Assembly: GCF_023343835.1 (NCBI RefSeq)
Contig: NC_064433.1
Span: 69,524,032 to 69,588,031, forward strand
Source: Lagopus muta
Lineage: Eukaryota > Chordata > Aves > Galliformes > Phasianidae
Reading direction: 5' to 3'
DNA length: 64,000 nucleotides
Under the pieces are notes generated by a model, which did not search any database, was not told the origin of the DNA, and saw nothing but the letters and a program-made list of their open reading frames with translations. Below, one piece after another: positions 38,526-50,436 of this stretch (the stretch's first letter is position 1; the number at the start of each line of letters is the position of its first letter). The position numbers and the translations under genes were made by a program.

Positions 38526-39072
38526 TGTCTTAATTTCAGGTGGGATGGAATTGTTTTCTTCAGAGTGTCTGGTATGATGCTGTGTCTTGGTTCTAGGAGA
38601 AAAACAATGTAAACATGCTGATGTTTACAGTTACTACTAAGCAGCATTGTACAGAGTCAAGGCCATCCACAGTGAAGGGCCCATGAAGCTGGGAGGAAAC
38701 AGAATTAGGACAGCTGACTTAAACTGGCCAAAGGGATATTTTGTACCATATGACATGAAGTGGAAGGAGTTTTGAAGGGAGTGGGAGTTCATCTCAATCT
38801 CTTTCACTGCTTAGAGGCTGAGCTGAGCACTGTTTAGGAGATGGTGAGCAATTGCATGTGTATCACATGCCCTTTTTTTTTTGTCGTTGTTGTTTGTTTA
38901 TATAGTCATAACTATTACCATTTTTCTTTTCTCTGTTTTTGTAAGTAGTTTTATCTCAGCCCACAAGTTCTACTTTTTTATTCCTGATTCTCTCCCTCAT
39001 TCCACTGGGAAGGAGGGAGATTGAACAGAGGACTGTGTCATGCTCAGTCACCTGCTGGGCTAAACCACAAAA
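38526..39072 (+). repeat. Solo LTR, copy 2 of the plus-strand family, with imperfect 6-bp duplication
   Basis: It starts TGTCTTAATTTCAGGTGGGA and ends 'GGGCTAAACCACAAAA'. It aligns end to end with 32999-33540 (547 versus 542 bp). AAATAT (38520-38525) and AAGTAT (39073-39078) flank it and match at five of six bases, so it inserted on its own and is not the partner LTR of copy 1. It starts only 115 bp after the end of the minus-strand LTR at 37997-38411. No gag or pol remnant adjoins it. Confidence 0.78.
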
Positions 39073-39078
39073 AAGTAT

Positions 39079-42000
39079 AAATCTAAGTCCTGAAACGTTT
39101 TTATGTCTTTTATTTTCATTATGTACCAGAACATTCAAGACGTTCTGGAATGATACTGGCAGTGAAGTTTTTTTAAAAGCCTTCTTCCAGTATGAGAAGT
39201 TTGCGAGTGGCTTTTACTATCCAATTATCTCTTTGAGAACTACTCTCAGGGTAAAAATATGATGTCTGCATGGTTTCTAGAAAGAAGAGTGACTTACTCT
39301 TTCTTTATTTTTCTCAGTTATTTTATGCTGTTCAAGTCAGCGGTGTATTTGTCAACTGAAGAATGACCCATACACATACTTACATCACAACTGGCATTTT
39401 GTTGCAAAATCTCCTACTCATCTCATAGTTTTTTGTTGTTGTTTTGGGTTTTTCTGTTTGTTTGTTTTTAAACTCTTTGATTTTACTGATAACTATGTCA
39501 ATTTCAGCTTTTTGTACCTGATTTCTTGTCATTTTTACCTGAAATTGTATTGGTTTTACCCTGCAGAGAGATTTTTCCACGGCTTTATTTGTGATGTGAA
39601 ATGATTCAGTTTCTAGCTCTGCCTGTTCAAGCGTGCTGTAGAAGCCATTGGGTTCTCATGATGCTTGCCAGTGTTCCATCTCTAAGTATGATTTGTTCAC
39701 TGACTTGTTTTCCTTTTGCTGTTTCTAACAGTTTCCTGTTTATTTGTAACGGGTCTTCTGGATTATATGAATTTGCCAGCTTGAAATTTCACATTTCACA
39801 ATTAATGCTAGTTCTACTGAGCTTTGCTTCCCTGAAAAAATTAAACTCCATTGTCACCCGCCTGTAACTATTGTCAGCTCCTGAGCACTGATGGCAGCTT
39901 CTTCCGACAGTTCTGAAACTGCAGTTGTACATTTTTTGCCACCTTATAACATTCACTGTTGTACCCATTTTTCCACATGACTCAAGCCTACTTTACCCTG
40001 TCTTCAAAACAAAGGATTCTCAACTCTGCAATTACCTAGTAGCTTTTACACACTTATCAAGCCTGACAAGAGAAAACCTATAATTAAAGTGGGCTGCTTG
40101 CCGGAATGGCTATCTTAATGTGTTCTTGCATCTTAATTTGTTTCCACTGGGATATCCTGTGAGTTTATGAGTTTATGACCTTGATAATCTGGGTGCTTCT
40201 GATACCTTCTCTCAAATTATCCAGTTTGCATGACCCTGTCCAAGCTAAACGTCCTGTTAGCATAGCAAATGATAAGCATTTTCACCATGATAGTGCATAC
40301 TACAGGGAAGGAATATGTGTGAAGCTGTAGGACTCCTCTCCTAGAAGGAAATGGAAAAGTTACAGCCCTTTTTCTATCCCATCTGTTGGAATAAAGAAAC
40401 AAAATTAAAATTCTTATCATTTCTTCATTTTTAATTAGCTGAAACAGTTTGAGTAATCTTAAAATACACTTGTTAGGCTCAGCAAGTCAGAATCAGATCT
40501 GTTGAAATGTGCTGGAAATATTAAACATATTCATACAGATTAGCTGCAACTATGTCCTACTCTCCCTTGTCATAGTCAGTGATGTACTCTACCATTTCTA
40601 ACTTGCAGCATGATACAAACTTCAGCACATTTTCTTCTTAGAAAATGTATGCATTTAATTCATATGGCAAGCTCAGTGAAATTCCTTGTCAATTATGAAA
40701 AGTAGAGTTGCTCATAAAAACAGCTTGGGAAGACTGTTGAAGAAAAATGAATTTCCATCAGCTCTGAATACAGACAATCTAAACAATCTAAGAAGCTCTA
40801 TAATTTGTCTTCATAAAAATAATTTATCTTAAACAAAATGCTCTGAACAAATAATTTTCCATGATAAATAATTCTGATGGGGAATTTAATCAGCTTTTGT
40901 GTAGGCAAGTGACTCTCATTACAACTCCCATCTCCTGCCCACTTCCTCATCTGTGCCTGCTGGCACACAAGCCTACTTCTACCCCATCCAAAGCATGGAA
41001 TACAAAGACAAGGTGGTGCAGGTCAAGGAACAGCACAGGGCTCTTGCTCCTTGGAAGAGATTCTTACTTGGCTTTCAGAGTTACTGCTTCAGAAAGTAGG
41101 AAGGTGGCAACGAATGTTGCTTGAGAAGACTGCACAGTGCTCTCTTGTCCTCCTTCTGGCATTGAGGAGGGTGGTCTCATACACAAAATGCAGAGACACA
41201 ATAGCAGCTGTTAGTCTGGAGTTACAGTACTTTGAGAAACTAGAAAGAAATGGTTGTTTATGAGAGCTGTTACAACTGAGGTACTCTTTGACTTCCACAG
41301 CAAACCTTTATATGCTGCATAAAACATTAAGCTACTTTTCAGCTTTTTAAAGAACAATCTTCTCATGGGTATCTTCCCTCAGGCCTTTTCAGAGGGATTT
41401 GCTGGCAAGCAGCTATGGACAAAGTCATAAATAGGAGCTTGTCCAAGAAAACTCAGAGTAGGAAGAGTGTTTCCATGACTGAATGAATCCTCCTTACAAA
41501 CCAAACTCAGTCCTTACTCCTGACACTGCAGTAAGTCAAGCTGTTGAAGAAAGCAGACTTCATGGCAGATACACCTCCCTGTAATGGTAGTGTATTTCCT
41601 CAGCCACTTCAGGGATTAGAGGACAAAAAGAGTTTGGAGAGGCAAGTGTACAGAATAATTACCAAATGCTGGCTCAGGCAAGAAAACAAGGCAGAAAATC
41701 TCCCTGAATTCTTTGGGAGAAACTGACAGAAATAGCACAAGGGCTTTTTTGAGTTACAGTTCAGTCATCCAGCTGTGCTAGACATATAGGTCTCCACAAC
41801 AAGATGTGAAAGGGCTGGGAAGTTCCATTACAGGGATTCCAATTAGACAAAATGGGGATAAAATTGGTTAATACTTATGCTGATTCAATGAGCCATATTT
41901 AAACTTAAAAGCCAGAATAGTAATCATTTCAAGTATGTTCTCAGTCATGCAAACACGACAGCCTGAGGGTGAGCTGCTTGAGAAGATTCATCTGAGGAGG

Positions 42001-43653
42001 CTCATCAAGAGCTGGTTGACACACATCATTTGATTTCTATTTTGGCTTCTGCCTTTTGAGTCAATCACTTTTGTGTTGAGAATTTACACTGATACATTCA
42101 TTAATGCGCTGACTACCATTAACACTTAAAAAGATATATATAACTCTTAAAAAGCAATAGCAAAATCTAAAGCAGAATCTAGACACGTGGCATCTATCCT
42201 AGTTTGTACAGCTAGTTTACTGTGGTTATGGACACACAGAGCTGTGTTTTCTAACCTCTTTTCCAGTCCCCCAGAATATGAATCAGACCCTGTTTAATAG
42301 CCAATTTGCAGTATTAGCACAACAGAGTGACTGAGCTAAACTGCTTAGTTCTCTGCAAAACCCCTTCTTAGACTCAGCATTGCATGAACAGGAACTTCTT
42401 GGGATATTAGTCATTTGTTGAACACAGAAAATATCCCTCTGCTGAACACAGACTGGAAACATTTCCCGCTCTTTCCATTAGTGTGTCAGGCACTTGGGGC
42501 AGGCAGACAGCACATACACTAGAAATTGTTCCCTGAGTTCACACCACTGCTCTCCTTAGTCCACCATTTGGAGTGGCTTTACAGGACCAGCTTGAAGGAA
42601 CTGCGAAAAATCCCATTAAGAAAATGTATAAAAATAACCTATCAGAAGACTTTCTCTCTAAACCAAATGTTAGTGATCAGTTTGAATCCATCACTTCCCA
42701 GCTCAGATGTTTCTGTTTCATAGAGAAGAACACAGATAAGAATAAATTTGCTGACAGACAAATGAGTCTCTTTATACCTAAAATAAAATTTAAAAAGTCC
42801 TCTTCAAATATCTCATAGCCACTTACAACAGAGTGTTTGCACCTGAAGAGAACATGCAATGTGTTCTCAATGTCCTTTTGTGGCTGGCATCTGTTTACTT
42901 TTGAGCCAACTCATGTTTTAAAGAAACACATGGAATCTTTTGAATGTGCCATTACCACTGAGATATAGTTCATATTTATCAGTATACATCCCAGTTAAGG
43001 TTAGAGAAATGGTTAGAGGTGCCATGCATTAGCTTAGTGTTCAACAACAATTCCTTAACAATGATTCCTCACTTATGTGAAATCATGGCATGCTGTGGCA
43101 CATGTCTGCCTGCTCTAGAAGATGTCAGGGCTATTTTAAGATATACATAGTTTTTTTGGAAACTTGCAAAGCATCAACTATTATGTCTCTGCTGATAGTT
43201 TCATTTTTGTATTCATTTTTGTTTTCATTCTGAGGCTTCAAATCCATTAGTAATATCCCTGTGGTATTGCACAGTGCTATCAAAAGCAGCTAAAATACCT
43301 CTCATTCCAAATTTTCTGAGAGTTCTCCAATATATCTTCCTAAATTCTCTTTAATCTAGAAAACACAACATGGAAGATTCTTCGTATCTAATCCTGAGTG
43401 CAATTCCCTGCAGCAAATCATTTATCAAAAGGCATTTCCTGTTCTTCATTTAATTACATTTGATTTTCTATTAAGGATAAAAGGTTCCATTTTAAAGGGA
43501 TACCCAGTGCAGTGCAGTGCAGAGAATACTTTGCTGGAGGGCCTGCAGTCCTGAATCTGAGGTCTAATCTTCTACTGACTTCTTGGTTTGCTGGGATTTT
43601 TTTTTTCTTTGCATGTTTAACTGGGTCTCTTTCTCCTACAACCTTCTCTCCAT
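39079..43653. other. Gene-free AT-rich DNA
   Basis: No gene, RNA gene or known repeat recognised. A T/G-rich tract (TTTTTTGTTGTTGTTTTGGG and on) lies at 39428-39470. Confidence 0.5.
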
Positions 43654-43818
43654 GATCACAGAATCACAGAATCACAGAATCACCCGGGTTGGAAGGGACC
43701 CCAAGGATCATGTAGTTCCAACCCCCCTGCCTAGCAGGGCCACCAAACATCCACATTCAGATCAGGTTGCCCAGGACCCCGTCCAACCTGGCCTTGAACA
43801 CGTCCAAGGACGGGGCAA
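43654..43818 (-). mobile_element. CR1 LINE 3'-end fragment, well preserved
   Basis: The plus strand begins GATCACAGAATCACAGAATCACAGAATCA (three octamers), then 'CCCGGGTTGGAAGGGACCCC' and 'CCAACCTGGCCTTGAACACG'. About 165 bp of CR1 3' UTR is kept with little decay and an intact terminal octamer array, so this is one of the younger insertions here. It stops abruptly at 'GACGGGGC'. Confidence 0.92.
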
Positions 43819-46355
43819 ATGATCAGACTGCTCTAAAAGAGATTCTTAGTCTATGCATATGCAATAATGCTCAGGAAGTGATAAGCAAAAAAGGCCTTTG
43901 CATTCTTCATGTGCACGGAAAGACAGGACACAACAAAACACTGCGCAACACCATCGTATCGAATCTGTACTGGCACTACTTATTTCCTTTTTTGTTTTGT
44001 TATTAAAGGATTTCTCCACTGGAGAAATCACATTGTTACTCTTCAGACTTCTATTACAATGTCCTTTTCCATTTTGTGGAAATTCTCTTGTTCATTTTAA
44101 TAAGCCAAACTACAGTAAAATGTACAACTTGTTCTACCCTTGATGTTTTACATTATTATGTGGCTTCGGGGAGCAACAGCTTGCAAAGTGTCAGAGCTGA
44201 GTATGAACATGCTAAAACAAAAGGATAAAAATAAAGCATGAGGAAGATAGCACAAGAACAGGAAGAAAAGTAAGGGAAAAAAGGAATATGCTTGTCTTTT
44301 TTATAATGACAATGAAATAAAAGGCAAAGTAATTTAATAAGGACTACAAAACACACTCATTTTAATACTACTTCATTGATAACCACAAGTCATCCACATT
44401 ACACTGTTTTAAGGTGTAGAAGCTGTTCATCTATATATAAACAGCAGCAAAAGTATCAGTTCAAAGCTATGGCTGTTTAGGCTGCAAAAGATGAGTGTAT
44501 GTGAAATTGTTGGGATGTGCAAAGCATCTGTATTCATAACTCAACATCCAGTAACAACTGAGTTGTGCTCAGCTGTTTGCAGAAAGAAGGTCCATAGAAA
44601 TTTGCTCTTGTACTGCCAGCTGTGGTTCAGGATGTGCTGGAGACAGTACAGACTGCTACAGGAAGCTCCAGAGAAAGCATTTGAAGCAACTGAACCTGAA
44701 TCTACATCAGCAAGTAGCTTTTTTTCAAACATTGCCATCATTTATCATTCTTATTTGAAATAATTTTGCCAGTTGATGACTTTATATTTCAAAATAAAAA
44801 CCAAAGCTATTGGAGAACTCCGTTCATTGAAATGTGGTCACTGAAACTAGAACACTAATTACTTCATTCCTCTCTCAGCTGAGGAACATGGCTGAAGTCG
44901 TGAACTTCTTCCACCTCTGTTAGTTCTGAGCCATGTTTTACATATTGCCTAGAGGTTTCAGCTGATACACTTTCCCTTCCTCAGTGTCCTTCAGCGGAAG
45001 CACTCTTGATTGACACATTTCCTTTCATTCTTGGATTGCCCCAAAGGAGCATTTGTCTCAGCAGATATTTGCTTTCACTTGCTGTACATCTCAGGTCTTC
45101 TCCCAGTAAAGCTGGTGGGTTATATGACAATTTTAATAGGATTTCATTACGTTCACAGACATATATTTTCCTGAGGCACTTCCTTTGAAATGACTGTCCA
45201 AAGTTTTTCAGAACACTGATGGATTTCAAAGTTTCAGAGTTGTAAACAAAGGGAGGAATAGTCTTTGAGATAAGGATTTATAATTCTGTTTTATTTTTGC
45301 AGACTCTGTATCAGAAGTTGACAACACCACTTGCTTTGTGTGTTCACACGATTTCCTTCCTTTCTGTTTAGCTTTAATAAAAGCTACTCTACTACCCAAT
45401 TCAAGGTAGAAGATTCACTAAGAATCTGAGTCTTCCTACATCCGTATCCATTCAAACTCCAAATTGTGTATCATGTACAAAATTGTTCAGTAGTGCTTGT
45501 GAACAGGGAAGACATTTATACTTCCAACTGGGAGGAAGCTCAGCATTGCTTTGTTAGTCTTAGAGATCATAGGGGTTAAGCTTGGGGAATGTTATTTCTA
45601 GTTTCATTACTGTCCCATGTTCCACATTCAAGGCAAATTAGCATTCCATGCCTGCTTTACACAGTGTGCCATCTCACACCTTGCGGGCTCAGGGCCTGGA
45701 AAGAGATTAAAAAAAAAAAGAGAGAGGCAATGCTAGCTGGTATGAGAAAAGAGAAGAAAACAAGTTGTATATGTTAAATGAAAGGTAGCTGAAAGCTTAA
45801 GATTCTGATGGTTATGTGTGACCGATAGCCTCTGCTAGAAACCTCTTTCTTCATTCCTCTTTGGACTCCTTTCCTTCTTTCCAAAGAAGTTAAAATGGAA
45901 ACTTGGACCCTCTGTAGTTTGTAAAGGAGAGCAAAATATTGAATCTATGAAAGAATTTGGAGGATGTTTCAGAAAAAAAAAAAAAAAAAAGCAAAAAAGC
46001 AGAGGCCCAGCGGTCGCACACCTGCACATCTGCGCGACTTCAACTCACTAGAGGGAGCTATTGCCGTTTCGTTTCAGTGAGCAGCTCCTGCACCAAAAGA
46101 GCCAGAGGAGAAAAAAACCTTTTATAAAATGCCTACTGATGTTCCATCGGTCAATAATTTTCTTATACACGACATAGACAAGTTCTGCTGCTTTTGACAA
46201 AAAGATTGGATAAAAGCCAGATAGGAGTCGAAGCATGACATGACAAGAACAATGTTCTCTGTGCTTGATAGTGTTCACCTCGCACCCATTTGAGAGTTCT
46301 ACTCTTTTATTCTTTCCATCTAATTGATCTTTTTATAGGCAATATATTCAAGATG
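43819..46355. other. Gene-free DNA
   Basis: No gene recognised. It contains an A run (45973-45990) followed by a small CpG-rich patch (46009-46072) that is unlike its surroundings. Confidence 0.45.
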
Positions 46356-46380
46356 CAGAATCATAGAATCATAGAATTGC
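46356..46380 (-). mobile_element. Minimal CR1 3' end (octamer array only)
   Basis: CAGAATCATAGAATCATAGA followed by ATTG: only the terminal octamers of a CR1 seem to be present. The usual GGTTGGAAGGGACC box does not follow. It is either an extremely truncated insertion or a chance octamer repeat. Confidence 0.45.
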
Positions 46381-49300
46381 ATTATCTGAGTAACTTCTCC
46401 TTTGTGCCTTGCTGTTATCCAATGATGACTTGAGTTCAAGAGTAATTAATTAGTACATTATTTGTCATGGTTTGTTCAATTAGTTCCTGTTTATGTTTAA
46501 AAAGTAACACTCTGCTTTTCATTTGTGCTTAACACACATTGTTTTCCTTTGTCTCCTCTTCCTGCTCTTTTCTTTGATGAAAGTAATAGATTGGAATACC
46601 CAGAAGTATTCATGCTGTTACCAGATTCTCTCTTCATATGTTATCTTTTGACAAACTGAAATCCTTGTCATAGGAAACGCTTGGCATTTTTTTCAGGCAT
46701 CATTGTTTCCAGTGATCTTTATCTTACTGTCCTAATTTTCATGTAAAAATACCTCCCATTCTACTTAAAATGAATTATATTAGTCATTTTTATTTAGCAT
46801 CCCAACTGCATTTTTCTCTCTCTGGTTCAATTGACTCCTCGCTATAACTTTTCTGTCCTTCCTAGAGTGAGGTTTGATACTTTGCATTCCCTTTATCATA
46901 GGCAAGGTATACATTCTTTGTTTAGATGTGTAATGTTTGCACCTAGCTATGCATCTTATTAAGCCCTCAAACTCAGATCGTGTGTTGCTTTACTTTTGTC
47001 ATCATTATATTTTTGCTGATTTTGGTGTCACTTGCAATTTTGTCAGCAGTGTCCATTGCCTGTCATAAATGACAGCGTTCTGCTACATTCATTTATGCTG
47101 CTGTTAACAGCACTGAGGTACCTCTAAGGAATGTGCAAATGAAATTAGAAAACTATTATAGACTATCTGATAATAACATTCTACAGATAACTGTAACATG
47201 CCTATAGATGGAATGTCCTTGGTATGCCTCCAAGAATGCTAACACAACCATATGTAAGCACTGAGTTTGGAAATCTTCAGCTGCCTTGGAATTGCAAGGT
47301 ATGGAAATATCTATTAATTCTCTGACCTTAGTTAAAAATTCTCTTGATCTCAGGTGCTATTTTTGAGTCTGCCCTATCAAGACTAAAATAAATATGTGCT
47401 TTGAAAAAAATAGCCTGTTAATTCTACCAGCTTTTCGAATCAGCAGATCTTTTGCAACTTATAAATGATGTTCCTGTGAACTAAAGATCTCTACCAAAGA
47501 TAGTTAAATCGATGTTTGTAGCTTCCAAGGGGCTGATTATTTCTGTTTCTGAGATTTTCAAGTCTTTCAGTCTAGCAATTTATTGCTTCATTTATTTTAT
47601 TAATTGAGCAGGAGATGTTTATTGGAAGAATTATCTTGTTGAGATCTTTCATTGATAACATTACAAAAGTGCAAAATGTAATGTCAGAAAGCCTGAAGAA
47701 CTTAGGTGTCAACTCAAATCAGTGATTGTTATTTGCAACAGAATCATCAAACTGTGGTAAGTACTGATTCTTATTTTGCCAAGGAATAGAAATGAAAACG
47801 TTTTACCTGTGCTATATCTCATATTACCTTTCTGAACAGAAGGGACACAAAGGAAAAATGAAAGAAAGAGTGACAGGTGGTAAAAAAAAAAAAAAATGCC
47901 CAAAGAAATCCACAAAGCTTTGTTTTGATACAGAGGTGTTTATTATATATTAGATACTAGGGTACTCTATCTCTTGACATGTTCTGTGATGCCTATTTTA
48001 TATTACCACCTTTTTTCCATGAGAAAGGCAGACTCCCAAAGCAAGATATAAATACAAAGGTCATTCTCGGCTGAGCAGCTGAGATGAGTGACAATTTACT
48101 GACTTGCTTAAGTCAGACAGAAAGCCAGAAGAGATTCAGGAACTGAACTAGGTTTCCAAGAACCAATTTAGCATCCTAGAAGTTGTCCTTATATCACATC
48201 TCTTTTCTGATGTTTCAGGGGCCATAACAGGAGTCAGAATTAGGACCAGTCAGAAGAGTTTCGCTTGTACTGCCAAAACATATCACAACTATGGCAATGA
48301 ATATTTACTTCCTAAATACAGAATGGAGAAAGTGTCTTACTCATAGTAAGGGCAAATGAGAGGGAAACAGAATAAGGACCAATATTTGAAGGGGAAGGGA
48401 GGAACAGAACCAGAAGGGAGGAAAAGAAGGCAAAATGACCTAGGGGCAAGGGGTGATAAGGAGGAAGGCTGTTGTGTGACTGGGAGAGTAAGAAACAACA
48501 CCTTATGCTGCTTTACTTGTGAGGTACCAGGCAACCAGTCTACACTTAGAATATGAATAAATATCTATCAGCTAAAGAGCTTGTGAGAGCTTCCCCGAGT
48601 TTGCCCATTTTGATATATAGCAAAATAACATACCAGAAAATCTGCCAGAGGAACCTTTTCCCACTCTTTGCCTACAGTGAATACAGTTTCTGAAGTTTCA
48701 TTTTTTCTTTTTCTTTCAGAAAGCAAACGAATAAAAATCTCAAACAAGAAACAAACAAACAAACAAAACACAGAGCCATCATGAATCACTCTTGAATTCA
48801 CTAGATGGCAACAAGAAGTAAGAAATCAGCACGGAATCTTTAACCAGAACATCTGGTTGGACCTTTGCAGTCCCACCACACCTTCTCCCTGCCAAACAAA
48901 CTGAAGCTCTGGTTGATCAAATGACCACCTTCTAAACACTAAATAAAACATACTCCCTGCAGATGTATAAATATTGTCTCAGTTGGCCAGTGCTCATGCT
49001 GACTGACTATCAATGCATTTATCTGGTTTCACTCACAGCCACGTTTGTGTGGCTTTGATGTGGCATTAGGGTTACCAGCTTTGACATAAGCCCTGTGTCT
49101 GTACCTCTCTTTGCCTCCCAAAAGCAGAGCAATTACTTTCCAATCAAGCAGCTTAGGAGTGGGAAGGAAAAAAAATCATTCATTTTCTTAAAGTATAAAT
49201 CAATTACACGTGTTGAAATGTTCCCACTTCACTGAATATGGTTTTCCAAGGAAGGCATGGGCCTTCTATGCCCTTCTTCACCTAAGACAATGGCAGCTTT

Positions 49301-49406
49301 AAGTAAGTAAACAAAGTGATGTATAATTAAAATGTGTATTTCTCTTTCATTTAAAATATACAGATTTTGTGTTTATTTTTCTGTGTAAATCCCTAAATCA
49401 AACCAT
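46381..49406. other. Gene-free AT-rich DNA
   Basis: No gene or recognised element. Small simple tracts: A run at 47882-47895 and (CAAA)n at about 48742-48768. Confidence 0.5.
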
Positions 49407-49489
49407 GGAAGGAAGGGAGGGAGGGAGGGAGGGAGGAAAGGAGGGAGGGAGGAAGGGAGGGAGGGAGGAAGGGAGGGAGGGAGGAAGAA
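49407..49489. repeat. (GGGA)n/(GGAA)n microsatellite
   Basis: Purine-only tract of GGGA and GGAA units. The plus-strand ORF through it (reading EGREGGREGG...) is a by-product of the repeat. Confidence 0.95.
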
Positions 49490-49499
49490 TATTAGCAGG

Positions 49500-50084
49500 G
49501 TGTCTTTCAAGCTTGATGCTTCTTTCTGTTCTTGTGAAGAGCCAACTCTACAGAAGTGTCAAAACCTTGAGGGCACCAACAGACCTTAATGCCCTCGATG
49601 AGCCTGCCTGGGGCCACCACCATACCCCTACCCATACTCTAAGCTCATCCCTGGACTTTGGCCTCCTTCTGAGCTGTGTGGTAAGAGGCTTGGTCTTCAG
49701 CCCAGCTGAGCTGTGGCCTTGCCTGGCCATGGACTCTGCTGATCTGCACCTGTGGGCCAACCCCCGGCTCAGCCTCAGGCCTGTTGTGTCACTGTAGAGC
49801 TGCTTGCTCTAGCTAACCATGCTGCTATCACTGCATTGGATCCAGACTTAAGGATTGGTTTCTTGGCTGGACCTGCCTCATCGCTGTGACCTTGTTTAGT
49901 GACCTGTACCCTGAGGTGATCCTAGCTGCAGCCCTGCATTGCTTGCTTTGCTTGGGACTGTGGGATGAGACCTGGTTGGTGAAACTGCTAGCCATGGCAT
50001 CTCCTTGGCTCTTGGATCTTATGGAGCAGTTGGCCCTGCCTGTGCTGTGTCCTGATATGTGGTCTATAGTTAGAGATGAAGAAG
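49500..50084. repeat. Unclassified GC-richer block upstream of a CR1 3' end
   Basis: A roughly 580-bp block richer in G and C than its surroundings, with recurring words such as TGGCCTTGCCTGGCCATGG and GCTGCAGCCCTGCATTGC. The texture is like an interspersed repeat, possibly a CR1 5' region or an unrelated family. It leads directly into the CR1 3' UTR at 50085. Open frames on both strands overlap, which argues against a gene. I cannot name the family. Confidence 0.35.
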
Positions 50085-50436
50085 TGAAAGGTCTGGGAAG
50101 GCCTGATAGCAGCTTTTCAGTATCCAAATGGGGGCTATAAGAAAGAAGGGGACAGATTCTTTAGCAGGGGCTGCTGTGACAGGACAAGAGGAAATGGTTT
50201 CAAACTGAGAGGAGATTTAGATTGGATATAAGGAAGAAGTGTTTTATAATAAGGGTGGTGAGGCACTGAAACAGGCTGCTGAAAGAGGTTGTGGAAGCCC
50301 CATCCTTGAAGACAGGGTAGTCAGGGCCAGGCTGTTCGAGGCTCTGAGCAACCTGATTGAGCTGCAGATGTCGCTGTTCATTGCAGGGGAGTTGGACTAT
50401 ATGACCTTTCAACTCAAATGATTCTATGATTCTATC
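50085..50436 (+). mobile_element. CR1 LINE 3' UTR fragment
   Basis: 'AGGAAATGGTTTCAAACTGA', 'GATTTAGATTGGATATAAGG', 'GGTGGTGAGGCACTGAAACA' and the end 'ATGATTCTATGATTCTATCA' are the standard CR1 3' UTR in order. There is no ORF sequence. The 5' limit near 50085 is uncertain because the preceding block is unclassified. Confidence 0.9.

Noticed and set aside
32999..39072. One complete endogenous provirus
   Set aside because: Each LTR has its own flanking duplication and no retroviral gene sequence lies between them.
49369..49797. 142-codon plus-strand frame
   Set aside because: Its first part is the translation of a GGGA/GGAA microsatellite and the rest lies in a repeat-like block open on both strands.
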